Assembly: GCF_020283565.1 (NCBI RefSeq)
Contig: NC_060060.1
Location: 7,874,001-7,938,000, forward strand
Reading direction: 5' to 3'
DNA from: Trifolium pratense
Taxonomy: Eukaryota > Streptophyta > Magnoliopsida > Fabales > Fabaceae
Length of the DNA stretch: 64,000 nt
Under the pieces are notes generated by a model, which was not told the origin of the DNA, did no database searches, and was given only the letters and a program-made list of their open reading frames with translations. A program made the position numbers and the translations under genes. This document shows positions 1 through 16,975 of this stretch, one piece after another. Position 1 is the first letter of the stretch; every line of letters starts with the position of its first letter.

Positions 1-2265
<2,265 letters not shown>

Positions 2266-2512
2266 AGTGTGCAAACTTCTGAGCGTTATGTTTAGAAATG
2301 CGTTTTGTCAATGCAGCCGCGCGTTTCAAGGCGCTTTTTCATGGTGAAAACAAGAAGCTACTCTTTGTAGCTTCAGCATAAATTATGGAACCTCACGCCG
2401 CGTATCCAAACATATGATATGTATGATCCATGTTCCAAACATATGTATGCATGGGAAATCTACCTTTTAGATCGCAATAAAAAGTTATTTTCAAGTTTCA
2501 ATTAATAAGTTT

Positions 2513-2779
2513 TGTTAAGAATATAGATAGTTAGTTAATCAATTAGAGTTAGTTGATATGTTACCAAGTTGGTTAAGAGGTTAGAAAGTTAGTTAGGGAG
2601 TTAGTTACTCCAAATAGTCCTATAAATAAGCTACTTCATTGTATATTTTACTCATTCTTTTATCAATCTATATTCATTCAATATGAATTTCTATGAGTAT
2701 CTTCCTCATGAATACTCTTATGCACTCTATCTTGCCGACATCTATGATCTTTATCCCTTCGATTCCATGATTCATAACA
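2513..2779 (+). repeat. 5' LTR
   Basis: 267-bp long terminal repeat of the element at 2513-4955. It contains the TATA-like box TATAAATAAG at 2621-2630 and ends directly before the primer binding site. Confidence 0.93.
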
Positions 2780-3552
2780 TGGTATCAGAGCGATACCCAA
2801 GGGATGAAGATTTCGATTCCGCTGCCGATTTCGATTCAGCCATTGAGGAAGATGAAGATCTTTCTTCTGCAGAAGTTCAAATCTGTTTTGGCAGTTTCGG
2901 TGATTCAGATCCTTCCACCTTTAATTCTGCTTCGATCACTTCAATCCAGCCAACAATTGATGGTTTCACCATCAAGATTGGGGAAATTGCATGTGTTCTC
3001 GTTGATTCAAGCTGCAACTTCGATTCTGCATTTTCTTCTTCAATCGAAAATGAGAAATTGAAGAATCTTGATCTGTTGAATCAAGATATTTTGAATCAAG
3101 AGGCGAAGGTAGAAGAAAAATTGCAGAAATTCAAGACACAAACATCGAATCATACGGTGTTATCTGAAATTCCTTTTTCTGCAATTGATCGTTTCGTCGA
3201 CGTCTTCATCGAACAAGATTCGATTTCGTCAAGATTGGGATCAATCGAACACAGTCTTGCCGTCATTGTAGAGGTATCAAAATCTTGCAATTCAATCTTT
3301 TCTGTTTCTGCTGCAAATCACTTTGAGCGTCTCGATCTTTTTGGTATTCTCGATACTGTTTTTGATCCCGGCGGAACAAATTCGTTTCGATCCTCTCTGT
3401 TTATGTCGACTGTGTTTTCCATGACGTTTTATCTCCTTTTCCTTGCGATGATGTTATCACTCCACTATCATTCTCTCAAATCATCGCACTTTGTTTTTGA
3501 TCCTGGTGGCAATCAATTAATCTCGGTTTTCTTTTATGAACTAATGATTTGA
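2683..3552 (+). CDS. Unrecognised 289-residue reading frame of the LTR element
   Basis: This frame opens with an ATG inside the 5' LTR, about 60 bp after the LTR TATA box, and runs unbroken through the LTR end and the primer binding site (read as HNMVSERY) into the internal region. The product would be acidic in its first half, with repeated DFDS-type phrases (DEDFDSAADFDSAIEEDED), and has a hydrophobic stretch near its end (residues about 240-265). I see no zinc knuckle, protease, integrase or reverse transcriptase signature. It may be a degenerate gag-like frame or simply open by chance. No function is assigned. Confidence 0.4.
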   Translation: MNFYEYLPHEYSYALYLADIYDLYPFDSMIHNMVSERYPRDEDFDSAADFDSAIEEDEDLSSAEVQICFGSFGDSDPSTFNSASITSIQPTIDGFTIKIGEIACVLVDSSCNFDSAFSSSIENEKLKNLDLLNQDILNQEAKVEEKLQKFKTQTSNHTVLSEIPFSAIDRFVDVFIEQDSISSRLGSIEHSLAVIVEVSKSCNSIFSVSAANHFERLDLFGILDTVFDPGGTNSFRSSLFMSTVFSMTFYLLFLAMMLSLHYHSLKSSHFVFDPGGNQLISVFFYELMI

Positions 3553-4069
3553 GGCGCTCAGAAGGTGTTTGATTTAAGTCCTTTGAAGTCAGTTCACTAT
3601 TGCAATTTGGTGGAGTCTAGATGATGATTTCTTGAGCTAATATGTTTTATGTACTATGGATATTGAAAGCTTTATCAGTAATGGTTTGGAAAATACTTTT
3701 GGTTATCATGAAGCTTTGGTTACAAAGTGTTGAGAGTATCTAGTGGTGACTTGTTGTCTTGTTTGGAGCTAATTGTTCAAATTACTATGTCTCTGCATCA
3801 TTATTCAAGTTTTGTTTGATAATTAGTTGCTCATGCCTTCAGTTGTATATCAATCAAATAGTTGTTGAAGATTGCAAATTCATACATGTTTTGATGAATT
3901 TTCTTACTGTCACCAAAATGGATACCAACTTATGATCAAGTGTGAAGCTTTGTGTGAGAGGAAGTGGAATAGTTTTTGCACATCATTGAAGTATCAAGGA
4001 GGTTCTGATACTACTAGCTGCACCAAAGTTCAATAGTTTCTTATTCAAGCTTGGTCTTCTTTACATAGC

Positions 4070-4095
4070 CTAAGCTTGAGGGAGGATGTTAAACT
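4070..4095 (+). other. Second polypurine-tract-like junction inside the LTR element
   Basis: The phrase CTTGAGGGAGGATGTTAA has the form of a copia-type polypurine tract followed by the first bases of an LTR (TGTTAA). It lies about 600 bp before the true tract and 3' LTR. It could be a remnant of an older element joined into this one, or chance. Confidence 0.35.
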
Positions 4096-4688
4096 TGGTC
4101 TTGTTTACATATATGGTTTTAGATTACTTCATGGAGTTGCTTATGGTCACTCTTGGTTTGATAAGTGAGGCTCTAAGTTCTGTCATGGAAGCCTTGGTGG
4201 TTTTCATATGCTTAACATTTCCTATAATTGTTGAAGCTGCTACCTGAAACATATATCATATGGCCTTTCATATTCATGACTGTGAGCTAATTGTTAATGC
4301 TATGGTAAAAAGCTCAGAAACATCTTTTGGTTGGAGGACTATAATTGATGGTATTGTTGGTTCCATCTTTTTGGGTTGATCACATTTCTTTGCCTCACTG
4401 TAAGAGTCAAGTGAAGATAGTCATGTACAAGTATGGATCCTTCAAGAACAAGAGAATCGTGCTTTATGACACATTAGTTCAACAATGCAAAACGATTAGG
4501 AAATTGTTGATGTCATTGCTCATGAATTTGGACACAGGAAGCTCAACCATACTGTGTACATCTTCGTTGCTATGGTTTACATGAATGCATTACAAGCCAA
4601 AATTCAATGTTTTGTTTCTTTGTTTGGTTTTAGCTTTGTAATTCAAACTCAAATTGGTAAATTTCCCAATGTTGAGTTTGAGGGAGGC

Positions 4689-4955
4689 TGTTAAGAATAT
4701 AGATAGTTAGTTAATCAATTAGAGTTAGTTGATATGTTACCAAGTTGGTTAAGAGGTTAGAAAGTTAGTTAGGGAGTTAGTTACTCCAAATAGTCCTATA
4801 AATAAGCTACTTCATTGTATATTTTACTCATTCTTTTATCAATCTATATTCATTCAATATGAATTTCTATGAGTATCTTCCTCATGAATACTCTTATGCA
4901 CTCTATCTTGCCGACATCTATGATCTTTATCCCTTCGATTCCATGATTCATAACA
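4689..4955 (+). repeat. 3' LTR
   Basis: 267-bp copy of the 5' LTR with no difference that I can find, followed by the AGTTT target duplication. Confidence 0.93.
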
Positions 4956-5548
4956 AGTTTTGTTACATAACAACTGAATTTCGATGTTACATAACTTAAA
5001 TTTGTGATAAACCAACTTAGTTGATAAGATAGGAAATTTGAAATACATTGATATTTCATATTTGTAACATTGTGGGACAGTGACTAATTGAACAGAAAGA
5101 AAAAAAAAAACAGATTAAGGCTCAATAGTGCCCATGTCCGAGAAATACCAAAGGATGGAAGTGAGACATCCAAAAAAAATAATCTTACATTTATTGTTCC
5201 TAATAACGCAACTAAATCCCGGTCATTTGAGGAGTTTGTAGCTCCGTCAACATTAATCTTAGAAATTCTGAAGGTGGAGAGGCTTCCAGAAATGATGTGA
5301 ATACTGAATATGGCTCCTCAAGGAATGATAAAATTTTAACAATGTACACATATTAGCAATATCTAATTTAAGTTTTATGTATTGCAATTATAAAAAAAAA
5401 AAATGTATTGCATTATAGAAATTACATGTTTGTGTTTAATATATTTTAGCAATATTGTTACATGTTTGTTTTAAAAATAAATAAAGAAGAAGAAGTGAAT
5501 ATTGTTAAGTTTTGTTTCTCTATAAAATGAAAGAAAAATAATAATAAT

Positions 5549-5572
5549 GCGGTGAGCGTGGATCGAACACAC

Positions 5573-5615
<43 letters not shown>

Positions 5616-5620
5616 CCCGC
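5549..5620 (-). tRNA. tRNA-Phe (anticodon GAA)
   Basis: Read on the minus strand the 72-nt gene starts GCGGGGATAGCTCAGTTGG and ends CACGCTCACCGC, without an encoded CCA. The anticodon loop CTGAAGA sits on the stem TCAGA/TCTGA and gives anticodon GAA for phenylalanine. The A box (TAGCTCAGTTGG) and B box (GTTCGATCC) are intact, and the gene has no intron. A five-T run just downstream (plus 5534-5538) fits RNA polymerase III termination. The T stem has a T-G wobble at its second pair, where I remember C-G in the usual plant gene. It appears functional. Confidence 0.95.
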
Positions 5621-7900
5621 AGACATGCTACTAATTACTTACTACATCTAACATTACAATACTGTGTTTTTTTTTTGGCAATACTAATGTTTTATAAAGT
5701 TTGAAAATAAATTTAAAATAAAATTCTAACTCATAAAAATTAATTTAATCATAATAATTAAATGATATATAAGATTAGTAAAATATAAATTTATTACATA
5801 TTAACATCTAGAATTCTAGATGTCTTAAATATCAAAAAATAAAAACATCTAGAAGTCTTAATGTTTAAACAATAATTGATATAATAATGTAGTACAATTA
5901 TTTTTTCATGTTTAATAGTAATTAATAGTAAGGATTTTGATCCCCTTACGTGGTTAGGAGTTTGATTCATGGCTCATACGTATAGAGAATATTTGATTGG
6001 GAGGGGAGAACCCACCTTGTCTGGCCCACAAGTTCCCCGGTAAAGATTATTCTTCGCTAACGGCAATGGAAACTTCATACCAATATCATGGTAACCCAAA
6101 TCTTATAACACGCGATAATGCATTTTTTACCATCGAGTCAATATGTATATTTTTGTAAGTCAGTTTCTAGCTACTAAGAGTATATCTAATGGGGATAGGC
6201 TAATAATCCGCATCATAATTTTTTTATGCTTGGAGCAACCATAAAGTGGTAGAGTGAACATCTAAAATATGATTCAAGTACCTTATTTTTAAGGCATGTA
6301 TAATTAATTTAATATTGACTTATTTAGTAAATCATATTAATACGAGTTGCATAATTTTGTATGGTTGAAGCAAAATATATGAGTTACAAAAGTATTATAT
6401 AAGTATTACATGATATTGTAAGGATCACTTGTCAATATGATATTACCATTAAAAATGCTCTCAAGACATTATTAGAGGGACGAGGTTCGAACCCCAAATT
6501 GCTAATATTTCCACACTTATAGCGTGTCTGTCTAGTCTAGTCAGTGGGAAAAAAAATATGTTTCATCATACAGTATCTCATTGGATCTAAATTTATATTT
6601 ATAATAATGTTGAATTAACTTCTTTCAATCACATGCGCAATAACATCTAAAACAATTAAAATAGACACATATTATTTAGATTAAAATATCAATCAATATA
6701 TGAGATTTAAATTAAAACGAAAGCTAATAATCATTACCAACTATTTTTTCTTCTTCAGTTGAATTCAAAATATCTTGGAATGGCATAAAATCAAAATGGT
6801 TCAATGGAATGTGTGTAGCATCGATCTTGGTAAATGTAGTAGTGTGCGATGCACGGACATTATGCGTTTTATAATGAAGCGTCAAAAAATTATTTGTATA
6901 AATAGTAAATTAATAATTGAAACAATAGATGTTATCAAAATAATATTAGCAATAAAACTTAATTAAAAATATTAACAATATGAATTATATTTGTAATTGC
7001 ATTTCAAACAATTTATTTGTAGTGTTTCGTAAATATCATGCAAAGTCCCATTACAAAAATATCACAAATTAGACAATAAGAATGCTAAGAAAAAATAAAT
7101 ATTGAATATTAAAAGGGAAATAAATGAAGAAATAAGGATGAGAAAGAGGGTTGGGTAGAAGGGTTATACAATGACTATGATAAAGTGCTAAAATAGAATA
7201 TACTTGCAAAATCAACAATATAGTTTCACTCGTTAAATACAAAGAAAAAGAAAGATACAATAAAATCATAAAATTTCATAAACATATCATTCTTCTACAA
7301 CACTAATAACCCTTCCAAATAGAAATTTCACATGCCCATATATGTATGAGGAGGGATATAAGACATATATATTATAAAATAATTAATTCACAAAATCGTT
7401 TTTATTATAGTGAGAGTGTCAATCAACATGTTTGACACTAAAAAAATATTAAAAGAGGTGAATACTTATTATCTAACTCTTGATTTATCCACAAAAAGAA
7501 ATGATCTAAAGGCTATGATTGATTGATACAATTAGGGTTAGGATTAGTGGTAGGAGAACTATCTAGGATTTATATATATAGATATAATACAAAGTTTATC
7601 TCACTTATGCGCAGTAACTATTATTCGAAAGACCAAGTCCGACCTAAAAATAAAGCCTGTATGACATTTCCAAACATTTTCCCACCCCTAAGTAACCCAA
7701 TGAATTACATATGCTATCAGAAGAAAGTAGGATGAAGATACAGTACAATAGCATAAACCACAAGAATAAGTTAGAACAAATATATATAATTAACCTTCAA
7801 AGTTAATCACAAAGTGTTAATAACTTGATATGATTCTACAAAAAGTGAAACAAGAACAATCCATTACATTCAATGAAAAACTAAATTATAATCAGCAGGC
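5621..7900. other. AT-rich spacer between SCPL copies, degenerate repeats only
   Basis: No coding exon can be supported. About 5940-6060 resembles a tRNA-derived SINE fragment (box B-like GGAGTTTGATTCATGGC). Another box B phrase, GAGGTTCGAACCCC, lies near 6482. A small palindrome, CATCTAGAATTCTAGATG, lies near 5805-5822. The rest is low-complexity AT. Confidence 0.5.
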
Positions 7901-8011
7901 TAATCTCTGCAAGGTCATTGGTCGATACTACTGTTACCACTCTCTTGTTTCTTTAACATGTCTCCAACCACAACAAAACAAGTCCTGAAAAGTGTCCACT
8001 GTTTTTACATC

Positions 8012-8019
8012 TATAAATA
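8012..8019 (+). promoter_or_regulatory. TATA box of SCPL copy 2
   Basis: TATAAATA lies 94 bp before the ATG at 8106, a suitable distance for transcription start near 8040-8045 and a short leader. Confidence 0.6.
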
Positions 8020-8081
8020 GTAAGAAACTTATTAGGATATATAGAAACCTAATTTTTTTTTGACACAATATAGAAACCTAA

Positions 8082-11098
<3,017 letters not shown>

Positions 11099-11559
11099 TG
11101 TGTTCAAAGCATGATTCATGTTTAAATTGTACTTCCTTCAAATGCACTTTGTGCTAAATCTACTTGTTATATTTCTTATAAAAATTTCAGTTTCATCTTT
11201 CAATTAACCGTTCGTTACATGTATCAACTTATTTTAATGTGATGTGGCCAGATAACTTTGGTATGTGTATTGCCAATATTAAAGATTCTCCCTTAATCTA
11301 TTGTTTGTGACTTGTGAGAGTGTTTCATTTATTGCTTCAATCAACGCAACTATTTCATAATTAATATGTAAAAAATTTACTTATTTTAAGGAGACTTACA
11401 GAACCAGTTGAACCATTTTTGAGAGAAGGGTCATCATGAATCCATGATACTGTGGAGAGCATAGATGTTATAGAACTAGAAGTCTATGTGCCCTTTCCCA
11501 ATTAAGGCCTTTGTGGTTGCATTGTTACATATTGCTAAAACATATCCAAGCATTCCCAC
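11099..11559. other. 3' flank of SCPL copy 2
   Basis: The 3' UTR is followed by AT-rich sequence. About 11203-11222 (CAATTAACCG...TTACATG) matches the site into which the LTR element inserted downstream of copy 1, and so is the paralogous empty site. Nothing else is supported. Confidence 0.5.
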
Positions 11560-12400
11560 CATTTACATACATCTTTATTATTTCAGTTCTTCCACGGACG
11601 CCAAAGTTAGGCATCAATTTTGACAACCTCGACATCAACTTTAAAGGACTGGCTAAGCTAATATGACAAACAATCTCAAAGAGGACAACCTCATCTACCT
11701 AGCCTCAGTTATTTATCACCTATGGATGGCTAGAAACCTTCAAGTTTCCGAGAATATTGATACACCTGAGAATGTAACTATCAACAATGCTCACAATTGT
11801 ATTATACAGTTCAAACAAGCAACTAACATGCAGCAGCATATTGATCAAGGTGCGTTTCAGCAACGTCAGAATCATCAAACAACGAATCAGAATAGACATT
11901 GGAATAACCCTAATCCTAATAAAAAACGCAATCAGACATGGCACAGACCTAATCAAGGAAATCTCAAAGCTAATAGTGACGCAAATCTATCTAAAATGGG
12001 TACCTGGAACCTTGGAGCAATCATCCGCGGTGAATATAGCGAACCAATGGTGGCGGGGACGCTCGGATGGACCCTTAATCGCAGAAGCCTATGGGATATA
12101 CCAGACTGTCCTTTTGGCACAAGCTTAGTGCTTCAAACGAGTGGAGTTCGATTCACATCTTGAACGACAAAGTTGATCTCCCTCCCTTGCACACGTATGT
12201 TGGCTGGCAGGCAGCATAGTTCTGGGTATCAGAAATCTGTTCCCTTCATGACTCGTCATTCTTCTATTTCTTTGGACAGTGGATTTGCTTTAACCATGAT
12301 AAAGTAGTGTTATGATTCAAAATAGCACAGGCATAACATAATTGGTTGAGGTAAATGCACATGTGGCGAGTGATTCTTAAATCAAGAAATCTTGGGATGT
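11560..12400 (+). mobile_element. LINE relic with RNase H domain fragment
   Basis: Conceptual translation gives phrases typical of the C-terminus of plant L1-type LINEs: LASVIYHLWMARN, then KANSDANLSKMGTWNLGAIIR (start of the RNase H fold), and in another frame PLIAEAYGIYQTVLLAQA. The frame changes and the missing upstream reverse transcriptase show a dead 3' fragment. A (TA)n run follows at 12477-12511. Confidence 0.75.
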
Positions 12401-12473
12401 GCATAAATATTGAAATGAGGATCAACGGTGGGTATGAAGAAAATTGATGTGCATAAATATCTTCTGGATCCGT

Positions 12474-12513
<40 letters not shown>

Positions 12514-13553
12514 ACCAAATGCTGGAGATTTTGATTGAGTTTTGGACGAAATAGTGGGAATTCCTTCTTGCTTTCCCAGTGATGTGATGCATCTCCCTAT
12601 TGGATGTGGAAGCGGAAATGGGTTCGTCTTGTAGTTGGGGTATCGATCCCATACCTCAGGACGGGAGATTGTGCAATGTGCTTATGTTTGAATTTGTTTT
12701 CAAACATTTGTATGTCTGTTTCCCCTTTAATGAATTTGAAGTTGGGATCTTGAATCATTTGAGGGTAACGCTTTTCCAACTTCATCTCCTAGCATGAGCT
12801 CAAATTAAAGTCTTTCAACTGGTGTGAGTGGGCTAAAACCATATATCTTAGGTACTTGTATATATACTTATTAGGTAACATATTAGGTAACATCTGAGCA
12901 TGCTTCTCAAATAGATATCATCTCTTTCTCCTCATTATAATATATTTTTATGGGACCTACTTATAAAGATGTAGTATTATTGATGAGATAGTGACACCGA
13001 TTTAGAATTTTTTAAGAGGTGCTTGGTTGGAGGGATTGAGTACTTACTATGTACTATTATTAAAAAATAATAAATTAGTGGTATACGTGGAACCCAGTTA
13101 AGTACTCAAATTTGGGGAGCTACATTGTGGATGCTCTAAGGCGGTCCCTTTTATCACTCTTTTCTTATCGACTACGAGGTAAATAACGTCCGACGAAAAA
13201 AAAAGAGCTAAATAAGTTTTTAGTCCTTATAAATACCTCGAATTTTGATTTTAGTCCCAATAAAAATTTCACCTATTTTTGATCCCTAAAAAAAAATTCA
13301 CACAACTTTTGGTCCTTACTTTTTAATCAACTCTTGTGTATTTTCATATTTTAGAATGATTGTTTTATTCATGTTTATAATATTATAAGAACATTTCCTA
13401 CAAAAATTTAAATTTTTTTAACATAAAATTAATTATTTATAAATTTTAAAGCGCAAAAAACCTAAAAAATTCATATTAATTTGGTTTCTTGTTAAAAAAA
13501 AATAAATTTATGACCACAGAAAAATCTATAAAATTTCGAATGACATGCACAAA
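12401..13553. other. AT-rich spacer with a (TA)n tract and MITE-like debris
   Basis: (TA)n covers 12477-12511. The block 12930-13140 ends in GTGGATGCTCTAAGG, a phrase common at MITE ends. The block 13205-13330 carries 'tttttagtcctta' phrases like those in the SCPL introns. No coding exon is seen. Confidence 0.4.
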
Positions 13554-13974
13554 TCTTAATCTTAATATAATAAAAGATCAGTGGTTTTGCAAATCCCATT
13601 TTGAAACCCTAAATCCTTGCCCAATCAATCTCCTACATTTTTCCATGTTGACCAATCACACATTGCCACCTCTAGGTTTTCATATTTAGGTTTTTATTTC
13701 CTTTTAGGGTTCACCCTTCACATATACACACTCCTTACACATGGCATTTGACATCTTTGTGTATCATCCAATATAATGTTGACACCTCTAGGTTTACATC
13801 TTGAGATTAATTCTAGGTTTACATTTTTACATTCATTCAAATAATTCTTTGCCAGATGTCTCATGTGGACCTCTCCAATAATTGCTGGTTTATGCAAACA
13901 ACTGGTATTGTTGAAACAATTGGCACAAGTGGTTTATGGAAACAATTGTGATTTTATGATTGCTTTCCCAATTT

Positions 13975-14395
13975 TTTTCATTTGTGAGATTTTTTTTCTC
14001 TCTCTTCCCCCTCTCTCTCGTACGCTCTCTCGCTCTTTCTCACCTTCCTCTCACACTTTCATCTCTCTTTCTCTCTGCACTCCCCATCTCATCCTTCATA
14101 AGATCCACACAACAACCTCCACCACCATCTACAAATCAACCACTCGTGAGAGTGATGGAGTGGCCGAGTGAGAGAATATTTGCCGGCGGGAGAGAAGTTC
14201 CGGCGAGGAGGAGGAGTTCCGGCCGAGAGAGTTCTTGTGGCGGTTTGTGGTGACACGGCGACGACGGAGGAGACTAAGCTTCTTGCTCCTTCTTTCTCTG
14301 GTTCGATCTTAATTTCTATGCTCTATTTATTTGTTTTTTTTTTCGTTGCTTTTTTTTTCTCGGTGAGGATGGTTGAAGATTGGAGGTGGTGGTGA
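13975..14395 (+). other. 5'-UTR-like pyrimidine-rich leader with a short open frame
   Basis: A CT-rich stretch (about 13990-14085) is followed by an ATG at 14154 opening a 32-codon frame that starts MEWPSERIFAGGREV and stops at TGA. GC content is raised relative to the surroundings. It looks like the promoter-proximal exon of some gene carried inside the Helitron. The parent gene is not recognised. Confidence 0.35.
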
Positions 14396-14975
14396 TGTGT
14401 GGTGGTTATGGTGGATGGTGATGTATCTCCAAATTCATCTTCTAGATTTCATCTTTCTCAATTTTTCAATATTCATCTCTCTAATTGGTTTTATATGTTG
14501 TTTTTTTGCAGGCTCCATGGAAGGATAAGGCTCCTCCATGAAATTTGATCTTTGGATGTCAATAAACTCAGGTGACTAGAAAAATTTCATCCCTCTTTCC
14601 AACTTTTTCGTTTTTTTTTATTTTTAATTTTTTAAATTTTTTCAGGAAGCATTCCAGTGATAAAATTGAATTTTTATCAATTGGTATTTATATAGTTTAT
14701 CACAAAATTGCTTACTAGATTGTGAGGTTTTGTTGTTAATCCCATTGTAAGTGTCATTGTTGGATTGTCTAATCTTAATGCTATTGGAGACAAGAAAATG
14801 AAACTCAAACTTGGTGGTGAGAGTCTTCTCTTTAATTTGCACTATCTTCATATGTCAGATCTCATATTGATCTTATTTTAATTTATTGTTCTTGTCTTTG
14901 TTAATTAGGAAATGATAGATCCTTATTGGGAAACTTTTTCTTATGTAGGTGTGGCATTAGGAGACAGTTTGACTC

Positions 14976-15081
14976 TATACTAAAGTGTTCAAAGTCACAG
15001 ACACTAAAATACCGGCAAATCAGTTTGAGTTCATGTCTTTCCATGACATTCTCTCATGTACTAAAGAGAATCAGTTTCTTG
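14976..15081 (+). pseudogene. RPA/DUF223-like OB-fold fragment
   Basis: The frame reads YTKVFKVTDTKIPANQFEF and then MSFHDILSCTKENQFL, up to a GT donor. The spacing F.F.SF.DIL...FL resembles the replication protein A-like DUF223 domain, common in plant RPA and Helitron-linked genes. The upstream frame is broken. Recognition rests on a short segment. Confidence 0.35.
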
Positions 15082-15119
15082 GTATGTTTTTTTTGTCATT
15101 GTTATGAAGTAGCAATAAA

Positions 15120-16775
15120 TGTCACAAGAAAGGGGGGTTTGAATTGTGACCCTTTTTAAAATTATTTTATGTGAGTTTAAAATAACTCAAGACAATATTT
15201 CTTTTAATTGGTTAGTTAACAATTAACAAAGAAATATAGTTAGCAACAATAAAATAAACAATATATAAATGAACAAAATAAATACTGAGTTAGTTGCTGA
15301 ATAAGTAAATGTTTTAAGGCCCAGAGCACTCTGGTATTACTCAGTTAGTTAGTTTAGTATGTTTTAAGGATTTTAGAGTCCAAGAGAAAAACACACAAAA
15401 GTTATCCTGGTTCACCCAACTTGGGCTAGTCCAGTCCTCACAGTCCTTGTGAGATTGTCCACTATAAATGCTCAGATCAGAACCTTCTGTTTCGCATCAA
15501 AAACTTGATCACAACTGGATCAATACAAACTGCTTTTCTTCACTCGAAAAGACTTTTACACAAATGTTTTTCTTCACTCGAAAAGACTTTCACACAAATG
15601 CTTTTCTTCACTCGAAAAGACTTTCACTCAAAATGCTTTTCTTCACTCGAAAAGACTTTCTCACAAACACTCAATCTAACATGAAAGAAAGACTTGAGAG
15701 GGTTACAATATTTGTGGGGAATATGGGTTAAATCAACTCAAGTGAGAGATTGATAATAGCAAGCTTTGTCTATTTGTTTTTCACAAATTTATGATTGATA
15801 TCTTTGATGCTTTGTTTTGCTTTTGAAGAGTTTATGACTTGTTGATTTTTGCTTCAACTAAGTATATGATTTGATTCTTTTTGCAAACTCTTAATCTTCT
15901 CTTCATGTAGCTCCATTGTATTTATAGGCAAATATAACCTTGGAGGAGCGTATGAGAGAGGGATTTGAATTTCAAATCCAACTTGACATGTCACAATGTT
16001 GTGCTGTCAATTTGCTGTGAATAGTGCGTTATCGTTGCTTCAGTAACATTACCGTTATGGCAATCTGCACTACACTTTTTATCCAATGACAACCACTGCA
16101 TTTACGTGGCCCATATATGTCCATAAGAAGGAATTTTTTCTAATTTAGGGTTGGACAACTTGTATGCAAGTGGGAAAAAATATCATGTAATAATTGTACT
16201 TGTTTTGGTGACTCATGTTCTTTGTTGTTTTCTTGTCCCCTCTATGTTCCCTTGAAGAGAAAGAGGCTTGCTACAACTTGGCTTATGGTGTGACTTCACC
16301 TTGTTGGCCAATTTTCGTCCAAGCCATCATTGTGTGATGTGGCTTTCATTTGAATTTCAAATCTTCTTCAATCATTGATGGAAGCTTCCTTTGTTTGTCC
16401 AAAGGGCTTTTATTCACTTTAGTTCAAAAAGGCTTTATGGCCCATGATTCAATTTATCCCATGTTTGGTATATTCCTTACATAAGTGTTTCCTTAAAATA
16501 CTACCACTTTTGATGAGGCAAAGGAATAATATCTTTGTGAAGCACTTCATCATTTATGCCAAGACTTTAAGATGCTTCTTTTGTTTTTACTCATTGCTTA
16601 TATGTTTTGCTTGTCCATTGGTTGCTCATCCATAACGTTACCGTTGACAGATGATATCATTATCGTTGAAACATTTCTCACAAAACACATTAGTAGATAA
16701 CAAGATAATCATAATTAAAATTAATTAATATGTTTGTTATCTTTAAAACATCAAATAAGGATTTTGTCCTCAACA
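15120..16775. repeat. Unclassified repeat block with TG...CA ends
   Basis: The block begins TGTCACAAGAAAGGGGGG and ends TTTTGTCCTCAACA. Inside is the phrase CCCAACTTGGGCTAGTCC and a tandem repeat at 15532-15668. It separates the RPA-like fragment from the lyase fragment. I found no matching target duplication, so calling it a solo LTR would go beyond the evidence. Confidence 0.3.
15532..15668 (+). repeat. Four tandem copies of a 33-35-bp unit
   Basis: The unit is roughly CTTTTCTTCACTCGAAAAG followed by ACTTTCACACAAATG. Each unit holds a small inverted pair (CTTTTC/GAAAAG), so single strands could form a row of hairpins. Confidence 0.8.
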
Positions 16776-16975
16776 TGTTATTGCTGTTTTGAGATAATTT
16801 GGCGCTGGTGAAGACCATTTTCTGTTTGAAATACAATCTGGTCAAGCCATCAAGGTCTACCAGTTACACAAGTGAAAGTCCCTTTGTGTTTGTTTATATT
16901 GTAAATTTTATGGACAGAGAAATTCTGTTTCTGTTCTGCTTATTCCAATCAATGTTCTGTATTTAACTTTGGTAG

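Larger units (their letters stand above)
2513..4955 (+). mobile_element. Non-autonomous LTR retrotransposon with identical LTRs
   Basis: Two 267-bp direct repeats, 2513-2779 and 4689-4955, read as identical by eye. Each starts TGTTAAGAATATAG and ends CATAACA. The element is flanked by the 5-bp duplication AGTTT (2508-2512 and 4956-4960). A primer binding site TGGTATCAGAGC, complementary to initiator tRNA-Met as in Ty1-copia elements, follows the 5' LTR at 2780. A purine-rich tract (GAGTTTGAGGGAGGC) precedes the 3' LTR. The LTR carries a TATA box (2621-2628). At 2443 bp the element is too short for gag-pol, and I see no protease, integrase or reverse transcriptase, so it must depend on enzymes from elsewhere. 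Identical LTRs and an intact TSD mean recent insertion. Confidence 0.93.

Noticed and set aside
4500..4584. LDTGSS phrase suggesting a retroelement protease
   Set aside because: Isolated motif in a 79-codon frame without the rest of the protease fold.
6810..6865. Helitron-like hairpin GTGCGATGCAC on the minus strand
   Set aside because: No CTRR end at the right distance and no partner 5' end.
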